Position numbers and translations under genes: made by a program
Part shown: piece by piece, positions 37,851-49,183 of the stretch
Position numbering within the stretch: the first letter of the stretch is position 1
Layout: the number at the start of each line of letters is the position of its first letter
Notes under the pieces: model-generated
What the model was told of the DNA's origin: nothing
Seen by the model: only the letters and a program-made list of their open reading frames with translations
The model's database searches: none
Assembly (NCBI RefSeq): GCF_032062135.1
Contig: NC_092862.1
Coordinates: 94,489,627-94,553,626, forward strand
Source: Pyxicephalus adspersus
Taxonomy: Eukaryota; Chordata; Amphibia; Anura; Pyxicephalidae
DNA length: 64,000 nucleotides
Direction of reading: 5' to 3'

Positions 37851-37970
37851 GTATTGCCCACTATACAATATTTCCTATCTTGGAAGATCTAACATTGGAT
37901 AGTGATAATCATGAAAACTTAGCTGTAAATTCTTACCGGCCATTTAAAACATACATATGTATATATAATT

Positions 37971-37971
<1 letters not shown>

Positions 37972-38009
<38 letters not shown>

Positions 38010-38015
38010 ATATAT
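37972..38015. repeat. (TA)n microsatellite
   Basis: About 18 TA units, then TCTATATATA. A spurious frame (37880-38221) reads through it as a YI repeat and is not a gene. Confidence 0.95.
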
Positions 38016-40478
38016 ACTGTGTAATTAATTTAAAAGAGTCAATGGAAAATGGAAATGATGAAAGCATACAAAATGCCATTCAAGGAAAGTGTAAAAAAAC
38101 TGGCAACATGAGGCCAGACATTGTCCTGCACCAGGAGCAACTCCGGTGCATCAGCGTAAGGTCTAACAGTTGGTCTAAGTATTCTTTCATGTGCTCAATG
38201 TTAACCTGCTCTCATCTTTGAATAGAACAGGTGGCCAATAGCAAAACTGACAATTCTGGTGTTCATGGGAAAATACTAATCCAAATGAATAGTGTAGGGC
38301 TGTGAGTACAGGTCCCACTACAAGAAGTTAGGACCACACAGAGTATGTTTCTGACAGTTTGTAGCCTGCTGGAGGTCAAAATGTAGAGGTCTGACAGAGC
38401 TCCCACTGTCCCTCCTGAAACACAAACAGAGATACCAGTCCTGCTGTTAGGTTGTTTCACTTCCTTATGTAAAAGCCCATCTCCTGGTATCACACTCACA
38501 CTGTGCTGGGAGATGCAGCAAAACTTCTTGCAACAGTACGTATGGATAAACAATTCTAGAGAATGTGCACTATCTTTGAAACCTGTGTGCTACAGATACC
38601 CTCTCATGCTACTGTACTGTATCAGTAGTGACAATGGCATTAGCAAAATGCAAAAGAGAAAGAATAGGGAGGGAGAAATGGTCCTTGGTAAAATAATTTC
38701 CTCTTTGGGGGCTGGCATTCTGGCCTCTCCTGTCTAGCTGTTGTTGCTTTTATTTGCACCAAAGCAGGTGAAGAATGATTCACAATAACTTACACTTTGT
38801 AACTGGACAGACTGATGCCCGAAAAGTTTATTTGACTTGTAATATTATTTGAATTGTTATATTATTCCAGTGTTGCTATAAATTTTCTACCCCGTACTAA
38901 TGAAGGATTTGTTGTTCGTTTTGCATGGAAATGGGCTAGTTTGCAGTAAAACTCTCCTTTTGCCACAATCACATAATCTTCCCCTGTGATATTCCCATTT
39001 GTGATGACCGTCCACCTAAAACACTCCTTGTGATAGTCTCTGACCAGTCGTGTTGTCGCCACCCTAACCAGTCATGTCAGCATTGCAGGACAAGTGGCCA
39101 GGTCATCAGATTAGCATTTTCTCACTATCAGTGCCTGCTCACATCCTAGCAATGGGGTGTGTACCAGCTGTCACACCACTATAAAGTAAGGTCAGTATTG
39201 CTAGTGCTAGCCCATCCCTTTGCAAAAATGACCAATGAGTCTTAAGAGGGGGAAGGAGCCAATTTTGTTGGTTGGTTTAATTTTGTAATTCAAATACTTT
39301 CTGAATTTTGTATGAATTCTCAACTTGCTTACTGTAACATTTATGTAAACTCAATCACCAAAGTTCATATGAGCTTCGACATTTTGATGTTATATATCAT
39401 TTTAGTTTATGTAACTTTTATAAAATAAGACTTGTTGATCCTGCTATAAAGTTTCTTTCTCAGGGATTCCCCTGTTATCTGGTGACCATGCTCTGTGACC
39501 ATGCTCTGTCTCACAATTGCTCTTCATCCAGGCTTTTGATGAACCATACCAATTAAATAAATGTATGATAATGAAAATACTGTTTGTTAATATTAGGATA
39601 TAGACGTGCAGGTCATTTTTTTAGATAATCAAGCACAAAGTTTCCTAAAAGCTGTTGTTTAAAATGTATTTTGGCTTTAGTGACTGCTTCTGGTTTGTGT
39701 TACGAAACATATACAAAGATTGACGTAACACCCAGCTACCAGAACACATATTTAGTTATATGCTATACCTGTTCAGACAAAGGTATAATGCACTGTTCTT
39801 TTTAACAACGGGCCTACTTGAAAAGTTTTAAAAAGCAATGAAAACACTTGGATTTGCATGCTTTATAATTGATTTGTTCCAATGTACTTATAGAGTGTAT
39901 ATCTGGCAGGGCTTACTTTGTGACCTTAAAAAGGAACTTGTGTAAATTAATGTAAAAATGAACTAGCCTGAAATGGAACCTCCAGATTACCTATTATGGA
40001 TATAAAATCTTTAATTTGAATCATGTGCTGATCACAGCAAGTGTTGCCAGACCACAGACTGGTACAAATTACATAATCTCACTTTACTTTGTACGTTTCT
40101 TTTTTCTTTCTGTTGTTACATAGCATTGACACTCCTTGAGGTTCATGTTACATTAATAGTAGTAAGGAATGCTTTCGAGTAGTACAACAGTTAGGCTGAC
40201 AGATGTAACTATTGTAGCACCAACACACATTATATTGTGTTGTTAAACACGAGCAGATTGGCACTGAACAAGTCCTGTTGACAACCTCCATTACATAAAT
40301 AGTTTTCTTGGATTGAGTAAATCATCACAGAGACAAGGAGATGTAAAATACAGCTATGCAGAAATTACCTGGAATTTTGTCAACTCAAGTATGTCTGGTA
40401 TAGTTTCATGCAGTCTTATTGTCTGAACCTGTCAAAATCAGAAGTACAAAATGACTGGCTTGCGATGTCAATGGATGC
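38016..40478. other. Noncoding stretch with one low-copy repeat
   Basis: The only repeat seen is at about 39430-39535. It matches 15300-15420 and carries a local 13-bp duplication (GTGACCATGCTCT twice). Frames at 38263-38553 and 38513-38737 overlap antiparallel and show no domain. Confidence 0.5.
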
Positions 40479-40821
40479 TTAAAGTGGAACTAAACATAGA
40501 AAAAAAAAATCGTGAGCAGGTTGGTTATTTATTACAGAGGCAGGCTACATCAGTTCTGCAAAAAAAGCCTGTTTGCATTGTTTCCTTTAATAATTTATTA
40601 TTTGATGCAGTGTATCCCAGCATACCCCTGGCTACCAAGAATTATTAACTTGCATGCACGGGAGTAATTTCTGCCTGCCCAATCAACATGCTAAACTTGA
40701 ATCCTGGCTATTTCCAATAGGCAGGTAAGTTTATCCAATTGAAGAAGGGACATGGCCTTTCCCTTTTGAAATAAGCAACCTGGCTTGTCACATTTTTTTT
40801 TTACTTTAGTTCTGATTTGAA
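40479..40821. mobile_element. MITE with TTAAAGTGGAACTAAAC ends, about 343 bp
   Basis: TTAAAGTGGAACTAAACATA at the left is inverted, with mismatches, at the right as TTTACTTTAGTTCTGATTTG. The interior has CCAATAGGCAGGTAAGTTTA, with CAGGTAAGT at 40732-40740. Other loosely related ends are at 12119-12207, 37526-37850 and 52769-52788. A 65-codon frame (40451-40648) crosses the left end and is not a gene. Confidence 0.65.
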
Positions 40822-42078
40822 ATCCAACCTGTAGCCAAACTTTTTGCAAAACATTTGGGGAATAGTTGGAGCATCTTGTTGTGCCAACATTGGTCATATT
40901 TCTAATGTAAAGTATAATGCCATTGGGGTGATTATCCTGTGACACTGGAGTAACAAATTAAGGTAATGGTTATCATTATCTCAAAACAAGAAACTACAAA
41001 ACCTAGGAGAAGTTCTACTCTTTCTACATCCTATTAGAATAGGAAGTTTAGTTGCTGTATTTGTACCAGCAAGAGAGATTTCACTTTACTATTTCTGTAA
41101 CACCATAATATTAGGTAAAAAAAATTAAATGTGATTATCCCGTTTGTACACAAACAATGATGAATAAATAATAATAAAATACTGACAAAGACTTTAATTT
41201 CTACCACTCTCTTGAGAGTCAGCCCAACTAATATTTCAAAGATAATGGTTATTGGGCGCTACACAATATTAAAGTTTGCCCATTGTTACATAGGATTTTT
41301 TTATCACTTTTGCCAAGACGGTCCCTTATAAAAAGCAATATTGGCAATTAAAAGCCTGATCTATGAAAATTAGGGAATGTAGTTTTTATCTTGAAAAAAA
41401 CAAACAAACAAAGAGCTTATAATGTGTGCCTATTATATATAATATTATTTTTATAAGATAAAAGATAGCAACAGATCTGTTTGATTACACTGCAGTAGTT
41501 TATTATCCTAAATAAGGATTTTGAAATTATTATTTAGCTTCTCACATTTCTGGCTAATCTGCAGGCATTAAAGCAAGCTTTAATGAGACATGTGATGCTT
41601 TTATGAGTGCCTGCAGTGTGTATTAAATTCACATTATGTACTTATGCCAGTAATCTCCCACAAAGTAGGATTATTTACATGGTAAATCCAGCATTACATA
41701 CCTAATAATTTATTATTTTAGATCTTACATACAAGTTAACCCATTATTACAAATGTGATAATACTTTATTTGTGCATCATTCAAGGTTGCAACCTTATTC
41801 TTTGGAGCTCTAATGAATATTGGCATACATAAAGAAAGAGAATTAAAATTTGACGTTTGTGAAACAATGAAAAATGCAGAGCTTTTTTAATCAAAAAGAT
41901 TCTTGCAAGAAAAGGCATCCCTGCTGTTCCAATTTCCTTTGCTGAGGTACATATTTGTATGTTTTTCCATTGAATAATGCTTTTCAGGGGCCGAGCCATT
42001 GAGAATGCTTACTTATATTTACCATAACAACCAGCTCAATTCTGCATCCAGAACCCCACTGGTTGCTAAGGTATGTGA
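40822..42078. other. Noncoding stretch, nothing recognised
   Basis: No repeat boundaries or exons are visible. The part from 41540 to 41720 is rich in GCATTAAAGC/GCTTTAATG-like inverted motifs and free of simple repeats. It is listed as a weak candidate for conserved noncoding DNA. Confidence 0.5.
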
Positions 42079-42091
42079 TGATAAGCATTTT
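42079..42091. repeat. L1 target-site duplication, left copy
   Basis: TGATAAGCATTTT is repeated exactly at 42946-42958, bracketing the L1 insertion on its 3' (A-rich) side. Confidence 0.9.
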
Positions 42092-42945
42092 TCTTTTAAT
42101 TTTTTTAAATTTTTATTGGGGCTTCACAGTGTTAGGCATATATACAAACAACATTGTAGTAGGCAAATGTATAACTTTAAAATACAATTAACACATATAT
42201 GACATTGTATACATTTGGGCATGTAAATAAAATATTGTTAACAATAAATATAAAGAAAGAGAAGAGAAAGCTGGACTGCAGAAATTAGTCCATTTGTATG
42301 GGAGGGTAATTTTCCTTTCCTCTGTCCAAATATCATGTAGTATGACGAAAACAGTTGTATAATTTTATTTTTGTGGGGGTATTAAGTGTGTTAATAAAAC
42401 TTCTGCAATTTGACCAAAACAAGGCACAAAGTTGGAAGGGAGTCCCAACCAGAAGTGTAAAATTGTTTTCTCAGCCACAGCTGAAAGTATTAATGCCAGA
42501 CGCTTCGACCCTCTAGCAAAACAAATACCCAGGCTATCCACCATTCCAAAAAGTGCCCATTCCAAAGTGAAGGGTATATATCTTAGTTAATTAGTATGAA
42601 TGTAATTCGCCTGATGGCCCCAAAAATGTTTTATAATCGGGCATTCCCACAGATTATGTAATAAATTTGCTGCAGATATACCACATTTGAAACATTTGTC
42701 TCCATCAGGGAGACCCATACAATGGGCCCGTTTAGGAGAAATATTATTTTTATGAAAAAGACAGAAAAACATTTCCCGATATTGGACTGCTGGTATCGCT
42801 TTCCATGATACATGGTACATTTTAAAAATCTTTGCTACGGGTATATTGGATAAATGGTTCTGCCATTTTGCCATGCCTATTTTAGCTGTAGAATAATCCC
42901 CATCCAATCTTAAAAAGTTATATAGTTTGGAGATAGCTTTGGAGG
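42092..42945 (-). mobile_element. 5'-truncated L1/Tx1-clade LINE insertion, 854 bp
   Basis: The minus strand carries the C-terminal part of an L1-type ORF2 protein. It starts with ISKLYNFLRLDG (near 42930) and continues through MAKWQNHLSN and ISPKRAHCMGLPDG to a cysteine-rich CFKCG-x-LLHNLWECP motif (about 42640-42700), then MVDSLGICFARGSKRL, ending near 42365. The frame is continuous apart from one TAA stop (42587-42589). A 3' untranslated region of about 270 bp ends in AATAAAAATTTAAAAAAATT at 42094-42117. An exact 13-bp duplication TGATAAGCATTTT flanks the insert (42079-42091, 42946-42958). These are hallmarks of target-primed insertion of a 5'-truncated, fairly young copy. Upstream codons of the open frame (42959-43009) are host DNA. 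It cannot move on its own because endonuclease and polymerase are missing. Confidence 0.93.
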
Positions 42946-42958
42946 TGATAAGCATTTT
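42946..42958. repeat. L1 target-site duplication, right copy
   Basis: Exact second copy of TGATAAGCATTTT at the truncated 5' end of the insertion. Confidence 0.9.
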
Positions 42959-43599
42959 AACAACACACTGTATCACTTGTACAGTGCATACCAATGAATT
43001 GCATTTCAAGCATGTTAGTTATGTGCAAAACGCAAAGCTCCTGGTATGTAGTAGCATTTTTGTTTGTTTTAAAACCTTTTTTTTTTTGTATATACAGTTC
43101 AGCCAATCCTGAGTAGTTTTCATGTCACTCTTCATTCTGCTGCTTCCCACATTGCCATCTTCTTTTTATCGCTCCTCTGGCTCCTTTGATGACAACTTGT
43201 GACAGTGCCTGATCTCACTGAAATGTAATCAGGTGGCGATCAGCACCTGGCACTGATGGTCATTTACATTTATGGATTGCCTATTGATTCATTCTATTGA
43301 TTCATCACCTACTCTTACACATAAGCAGAATAAAAAATGGTACTTCTGTCAATGCCCTGTGTAAAATCCTGTAAGCTCTTGGGATATACGTGACATAGGT
43401 ATCACAGGAAGCTGCAGGAAGATGTCTGGAAGTGGGACGAACAATATAAAATTGTTATAAATTAGGACAAGAAATAAAATATATTAATCCCAAAATTTGG
43501 TGATGGATCCAATTTAATTTATCCAATCATGTCAAAAGTATATTCACATGATTTGGTATTCAATATGAACTTCAAAAAGTGAGGCCAGTGAAGGGAAAT
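42959..43599. other. Noncoding stretch, nothing recognised
   Basis: AT-rich sequence with a T run near 43077-43088. There are no recognisable exons or repeat ends. Confidence 0.55.
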
Positions 43600-43930
43600 T
43601 TGAAGTGTCCATGCCTCAATCTCCAACCCTGTTTTTTTAGAGGAAACACAAATACAATTGGTTTTCAAATATGAGAACACTGTAATATTTGACACCTTTG
43701 GCTCAATTACCTACCTAGATCCTACATTACAATACAAAATAGGCTATTGTGTATTATTGGCTTAACATTTCCAAAAACTCAGAAAGAAAACACATTTTTC
43801 ATGTTTATACAAGCTTTCCTAGTTTTAACAGGTGTCTTTCCCAGTTCAAACATTTTGGCAATCCAAAATTATTGAAACATAGTTTTGCAATATATATTGT
43901 AAATTAGATGACTAGTGCTTTTATTTTAAA
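43600..43930 (+). repeat. Uncharacterised local repeat, copy A
   Basis: TTACCTACCTAGATCCTACA and TTATTGGCTTAACATTTCC (43708-43790) recur at 44235-44300. The later part, TTGGCAATCCAAAATTATTG and TATATTGTAAATTAGATGAC (43855-43915), recurs at 45700-45750. It is thus the only copy linking both halves. No protein similarity was recognised in translation. Confidence 0.65.
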
Positions 43931-44204
43931 TGTTGAAGATAAATGGCACTATAGTGCCTACATAGACTAGTCCAAGCTTCTTTTAAAGGTTATTTTTATT
44001 TAAAAGTATGTGCCTACTTGCATGTTTGTATTCTGGTCACAGGTTTATTCAATGTAACATGCTAAAGAAAACCTTACTAGTCATAGTTTCCTACACTTGT
44101 TCGTGATCCTGGTTTCAAGTTCTTTCCGAGACCTTTCACAAATGAAAGCTGTGTAGTATAGTGACCGATTGGAAAGCGGTGCAGAGAAAAACTTCTTGGC
44201 TTAT

Positions 44205-44365
44205 TATTGAAGTAGAAATTCTAACGTTTGGCTACATTACTTACCTAGATCCTACAATACAATATGTTATTTTTCATTATTGGCTAAAAAAATCCAAAAA
44301 CACTGAGAGAAAACAGAATGCTCTTTTTATAGAACCCAGTTTTACATGTGTCATCACAAGCATTT
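44205..44365 (+). repeat. Uncharacterised local repeat, copy B
   Basis: TTACTTACCTAGATCCTACA, then ATTATTGGCTAAAAAAATCC and ACTGAGAGAAAACA, match the first half of copy A at 43700-43800. An open frame of 68 codons (44161-44367) crosses it without recognisable motifs. Confidence 0.6.
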
Positions 44366-44669
44366 AGAGACAAAAAACTTTTTTTTGAGCTGGCTGATTG
44401 CTGCTGATATTGCCTAAACAGCTGCAAGGACATTGTGATTGAAAAATATAAAACAAAACAAAAAAAAAACAAAAGAAGGTAGCCTTGATGTGCCCATACC
44501 TGATTTGAACAAAAAATGGTAAAGCATTTGTTTGTTCATCAAAAGTGGAATAAGGGCTCCCACCTGTGTGTGAACATTATGGACATATAAACATAACAGA
44601 GACCATAAAAAAGAAAAACTATTCACAATTGTATTGAAAATGTCCTTGCACAATGAAAATAAATATAAA

Positions 44670-44678
<9 letters not shown>

Positions 44679-44725
<47 letters not shown>
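44679..44725. repeat. (TA)n microsatellite with A-rich lead
   Basis: An A run is followed by about 23 TA units. Confidence 0.96.
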
Positions 44726-44728
<3 letters not shown>

Positions 44729-45180
44729 TTCTTATTCTTACTGCTGTGTTATCATCCATTTCTTAAAAGCATTAAAAAAATAACAAGAATAATAGTAATA
44801 ATAGAGTAATAACCTCTTTTTTTTTGTTCTTTGTCTATGTTTTCTCCCTTGGTGCATAAATGTGTTATAATATCTTTTATTACTATTGTCATGTAAACTG
44901 TTATGTTTGTTAATTGACTTATATAAAGATATGTCTTAAGACCACATAACACAATCACCCTGTCAGGTGGTTATTTTTATTATGTTTAACACCAGCCAGG
45001 TGGTGCTTTGCTAACAACAAAGACAGACTTGCCTCTGCATGAAGGAAACTTCAGAGAGTAACAAAGTTGAGAGGGAATGAAGTGCTGACACAAGCAGCTG
45101 TGAAGTGTTTAGCCTCAAGCTAGACTAGATTATGCCCAACATATATTTCAACAGAGTGGTAAAAAGATAATTTAAAATTA

Positions 45181-45182
45181 TA

Positions 45183-45218
<36 letters not shown>
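45181..45218. repeat. (TA)n microsatellite followed by poly-T
   Basis: TATATATGTG then about 14 TA units running into a T tract of about 12 bases. Flanks at 45245-45275 carry three CCACATA-like units. Confidence 0.92.
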
Positions 45219-45231
<13 letters not shown>

Positions 45232-45654
45232 AATTTTATAATCTAAGAGTATACCACATACCACATACCACACATTGTAAATGCAGAAACTTACTAGTGA
45301 TTTTTTTTTTAGTTTTAATGAGGTTTCTCCATGTGATAAATATATAATAAGTGGATATTTGTTACAGCACAGCAACTTTAAAAAAGTGTATTGTATTCAA
45401 TTTAACTGTAATTCCACTTGTGATTTACATTTATATATTTGTGCAACACACTGAGAGTGAACCTAGTTGACCTAGTCAAGTTAGAGATGTTTTTGAATGT
45501 TTCCTGAAATAGGAGTGTGCAGCAATTTAAAACTCATTAAATTAGTAAATGCAGTTGTTTTTCCCATATTGAAATAGCTGTTAACATCTGGTTTTACAAA
45601 AGCATAGACAAGGAATAATACAGTGTTCATTTTACCTTACAGATCTCAAATGAG

Positions 45655-45765
45655 GATAAGTGTGTCTCACATTGAGATGTTCTTTGCTCAAAAAACTTGG
45701 CAATTCTAAATTATTGTAACATACTATTGCAACATATATTGGAAATTAGATGACTAAATATACCT
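45655..45765 (+). repeat. Uncharacterised local repeat, copy C
   Basis: GTGTCTCACATTGAGATGTT, then TTGGCAATTCTAAATTATTG and TATATTGGAAATTAGATGAC, parallel the second half of copy A (about 43830-43915). Confidence 0.6.
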
Positions 45766-45868
45766 GTGAAATATTTAAAACTTTTGGACTGGAAAAGCAA
45801 AAACTATTGTTACTCAAAGTAAACCTGCAGCTGCTTTTATTTAAAACATTAGGGTTAATTGCTCCATA

Positions 45869-46075
45869 GGGCCTGATTTTTTTAAGGGTGAAGAGGATTC
45901 ACTTTCATCAGTGAAGCTGGGTGATTCAGCAAACCTGGAACGGGTTTCCTTAATGTTATTTGCTATTTGTTAACAAATGTTTTCAATCCTGGACCACATC
46001 CATTCCAGGATTGTTGGATTACCCAGTTTCACTGAAGAATGTGTATCCTCTCCAGCCTGGAGAGCTTTAATAATT
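45869..46075. mobile_element. Foldback element, diverged copy
   Basis: GGGCCTGATTTTTTTAAGGG at the left, ACTTTCATCAGTGAAGCTGG inside, and inverted TCTCCAGCCTGGAGAGCTTT near the right end align to the 223-bp foldback family. The centre is TTTGCTATTTGTTAACAAAT. This copy is more diverged than those at 22966 and 53834. A short plus-strand frame starting in its right arm (46039) is not a gene. Confidence 0.8.
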
Positions 46076-46331
46076 GTATGTATCACCTCTCAAATTGCTT
46101 TCAGCACTACCCTCAAGTTGCCTTAGGCTTCTTTTTTCCATACATGCTTGGCATAATGTTTTATGCATCATCCATTGCTTTACCTACTTTCAGATCCAAG
46201 ATTCTGACAAAGAGGTGGGGTAATTAAGTAAATATCAATGCATGTTTAATAACGTTCATGCTATAAACTTTACATATATGTTTCAGAGCTTAGCTCTCCA
46301 CCTCTGTCTCTCAATCTTTGGCCATCTAGAG

Positions 46332-46613
46332 CAGCGTTTCCCAACCAGGGTTCCTCCAGAGGTTGCCAGGGGTTCCTTGAGCAATGAGCACTTTGTCACT
46401 CTCCGGTCAGAATAATAGATACCCCTAGATCTTTTTGACTTTTTGTAAGGATGGCATTCTTCCCACTTGCCAATAACGTAGAAGGCATTCTTCCCACTAA
46501 CCACCACACTTAACTAATGTAAAATTTGGGTATAAAAATTATAATAGGGGCTCTCCAAGACCTGAAAGTTATTTCAAGGGGCTCCCCTATGTTGTAAAGA
46601 TCCAGAAACACTG
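46332..46613 (+). mobile_element. hAT-type MITE, 282 bp, with 8-bp duplication
   Basis: CAGCGTTTCCCAACCAGGG at the left and, inverted, CAGTGTTTCTGGATC at the right are typical hAT ends. They are flanked by ATCTAGAG (46324-46331) and ATCTATAG (46614-46621), an 8-bp duplication with one mismatch. A GGCATTCTTCCCACT unit occurs twice inside (about 46452-46498). There is no transposase; it would depend on a hAT transposase elsewhere. The 11087 end belongs to the same family. Confidence 0.88.
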
Positions 46614-46621
46614 ATCTATAG

Positions 46622-47354
46622 TTAAAAAAATACAAGACTTCATGAAAAGCTGCTTACCCTAGAACTTGCCCTAACACTACACAGAATATGGATCATAGTA
46701 AGAGAGAACAATAAGTTGACTAAGATCCTATCATTATTCCTCTTAAACAGACAAGGTTACCATCGTGGGACCCAAAAACTGCTTTATTGATTAAAAGTAC
46801 AGTGTTGTGCTAGTTTAGGAATTACTTATGCAGATTTTAATCTTTTGGGAATCAATGGTTTAAAACAAGGATATGATCGCAATACCAGCAATGGGCTGGG
46901 GGTAGAGGGCAAAGACAACCAAGTGACCTTTACAGGATATGGGTGTTGCCACAAGTAGGCAAGGCTACGTGCAACAAATATGGTCTTCCAAACTTCCAGC
47001 ACCCTCTATAGTGTCACAGGTTCTTGTTTTCCCCATAGTGCCTCATCTTTTTTGAGTCGTCCATAGTGTTCCGAGCTTACTAGTGCACCCCATTCTATGC
47101 TGCAGCCTTTACCTGCTCACCAAAACTTGCTTCGGCTTTCCAATGGCCTCAGAGTGTGTTACAGTGCCCCTAAAATTTCAAGCTTTCCATTTCCCCCTAG
47201 ACGACATGTCTTAAATTTTGTAAAGCCTACTTTAGTGTACTGTAGTGTTCTTTTCCTGACAAAGTCTGAAATCCCACTGCTAAAACAGATTGCACGACTG
47301 CAAACATAGATTAAGGGCCACGTCAGACTGCTAAAGATATGCTGCATTTGTTAC
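46622..47354. other. Noncoding stretch, nothing firm
   Basis: Loose CATAGTG/CAGTGCCCC-type motifs recur between 47010 and 47180, but too irregularly to call a tandem repeat. Antiparallel frames at 47097-47347 lack recognisable motifs. Confidence 0.5.
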
Positions 47355-47680
47355 CTACCATTGACAGACATTTACCATTGACACTGGTATTCAAATTCTA
47401 ATGACATGAAGGTATTCCCAGTGGTAAATGATTTCCAAAGATGTGCAGATATTACCAATGACAGGTTTTACCAACAACAGGCAGATATTAACAGCATGCA
47501 GATAATACCGTTGTCAACAGCATGCAAATAATAAAAAGTACTGGTAAGTATAAATTGAATGCAGATATTACATATCAGATATGACATTGCACTAGCAACG
47601 ACAACCAGAAAATACCAATAGACACATTGAACTAATAGGCAGATACTCCACTGACAGGCAGTTTTCCCAGTAACTGATAC
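47355..47680 (+). repeat. Degenerate tandem array around GCAGATATTACCAATGACA
   Basis: GCAGATATTACCAATGACAG, GGCAGATATTAACAGCATGC, AGATAATACCGTTGTCAACAG, ATGCAGATATTACATATC and GGCAGATACTCCACTGACAG follow one another at irregular 20-60 bp spacing. The period has drifted, so this looks like an old minisatellite rather than an active one. Confidence 0.65.
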
Positions 47681-47944
47681 CCTGGTTTATTAAACCCAAC
47701 CCCCCCTTTATATTAGTAATAATTTAAGCTACAAAAACTTTAATATAAGCAGAAAAAATCACCGAGATTCCCCCATGATAGTCTATCTTCTCCAGTCTTC
47801 CCCTTGTGTATCCAGAGGTTGCAGCCCTAATGTGAAAGTGTAATAATCCAATGTGCAAAGCTTAAGTTTTTTATGTAAGAATAGTTGTAACAGCTATAAC
47901 CAACAGAAAACCTAAAAAAAATAAAAAGTGCACGTAAAGGCAAA

Positions 47945-48345
47945 CTAATGTTATAAGTATGAAAAGGTTAGACTCACTGTTTTATTACTGTCAGTGTTTC
48001 TGCTGGGGAGCTTTAACATCTTTTTTATGTCCTGGTAACTGTTATCGGGGGTAGAGAAAATGATGGAACATCCAAAATATTGCCATATTGTGTCATCAGA
48101 GGAACATTTGGGAGAAAATCTTCCAACAGGGACTATGTACAATTTCTTGAGATGTAAATTTAGTTCACTTTGGAGAGATTTTCTTTCGTTCTCTGTTGTG
48201 TCTTTAAAAAAGGGGCTGGAGGGTAGCTCCCTGGCTGGGTGCAGACAAAAAAATAGGATTATAGGGATTTTAACCCTTCCCTCCTGCATATAAAACAATA
48301 CCTTTATTGGGTCAGATATACACTTTTAAGTTTTATTTAAAGTGA
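47945..48345 (-). repeat. Probable interspersed repeat, family not named
   Basis: CTGCTGGGGAGCTTTAACAT, GTCATCAGAGGAACATTTGG and GAGATTTTCTTTCGTTCTCTG are blocks that I associate with a repeat common in frog genomes. This is from memory only. Antiparallel frames (47951-48298, 115 codons minus; 48060-48293 plus) span it without a recognisable domain. Ends are approximate and no target duplication was found. Confidence 0.4.
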
Positions 48346-49183
48346 ATGTCAATCATGAATGCAAAGTTCATTATAAATCCCCAATCAGAGGAGGATGAGT
48401 TTAATATGCTAAACATTCATCCATCCACTTTATTTTAGCCACAACTCAAGGTTTCCCTCTTTTCCACTGTCAAAAAAAGTACATTTTAATAAAGACAACG
48501 CAAGTCTATGATCAATGAAATGTCTTGCCTCAGATGGCTGTTTTGTCTGTTATAATAAAATATTTTGTTCTCTTTATACATTAACCTATTATGTGGCCTG
48601 TGCTCCTTAAAAAGTACCGCAGGGGCAGTATATTATATAAATCACAAAAGACACAGACAAGCAAAAAATACCCTTATACACATACTCTTTCCAAAGTATA
48701 TAGGGGTGAGTGAATGTTTCCACTTTAATAAGATTCAACATATATATACTGTATTATAAAGGTGATCCCATTCCTGATCAAACACATTGTTTATGCACTT
48801 CCCCTATAGTCATGTTCTTGTTAACAGTTTGAGCCAGCACAGTCCCATGGCCTACTGTCAATTCCTTGAAGATATACACACATCTCTGTTGATGGCATTT
48901 AGCCACGCACGAGCTGAGCCCACTTCTATTTATCATAACAAGAAAAGCTGTAAGATATATTTAAATGTGCCGTATGTGAAGGACTTTTATTTCTACTATA
49001 TTTTGTCACTGTTCCAGTTTACTTCCCACTTGAGAAGAGATGAATTCAAAATATCATCTACCCACATATTCTCCAAAGATACTTATCTGTAGGTAGATGA
49101 CCCAACCTGCCAGTTATATTTTTAAAGCAACTATTTGTCAATCATAATAAATAAGCACAAACAAAACAAAACAAAATAATCAG
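48346..49183. other. Noncoding stretch, nothing recognised
   Basis: The 101-codon plus-strand frame at 48787-49092 has no known domain or splice context. AAACAAAACAAAACAAAATA low complexity sits immediately left of the next element. Confidence 0.5.

Noticed and set aside
37880..38221. 113-codon frame with a Tyr-Ile repeat
   Set aside because: The repeat is simply the TA microsatellite read in frame; flanking codons show no similarity to a protein.
42959..43009. N-terminal 17 codons of the L1 open frame
   Set aside because: They lie beyond the target-site duplication, so they are host DNA that happens to be in frame with the L1 insertion.
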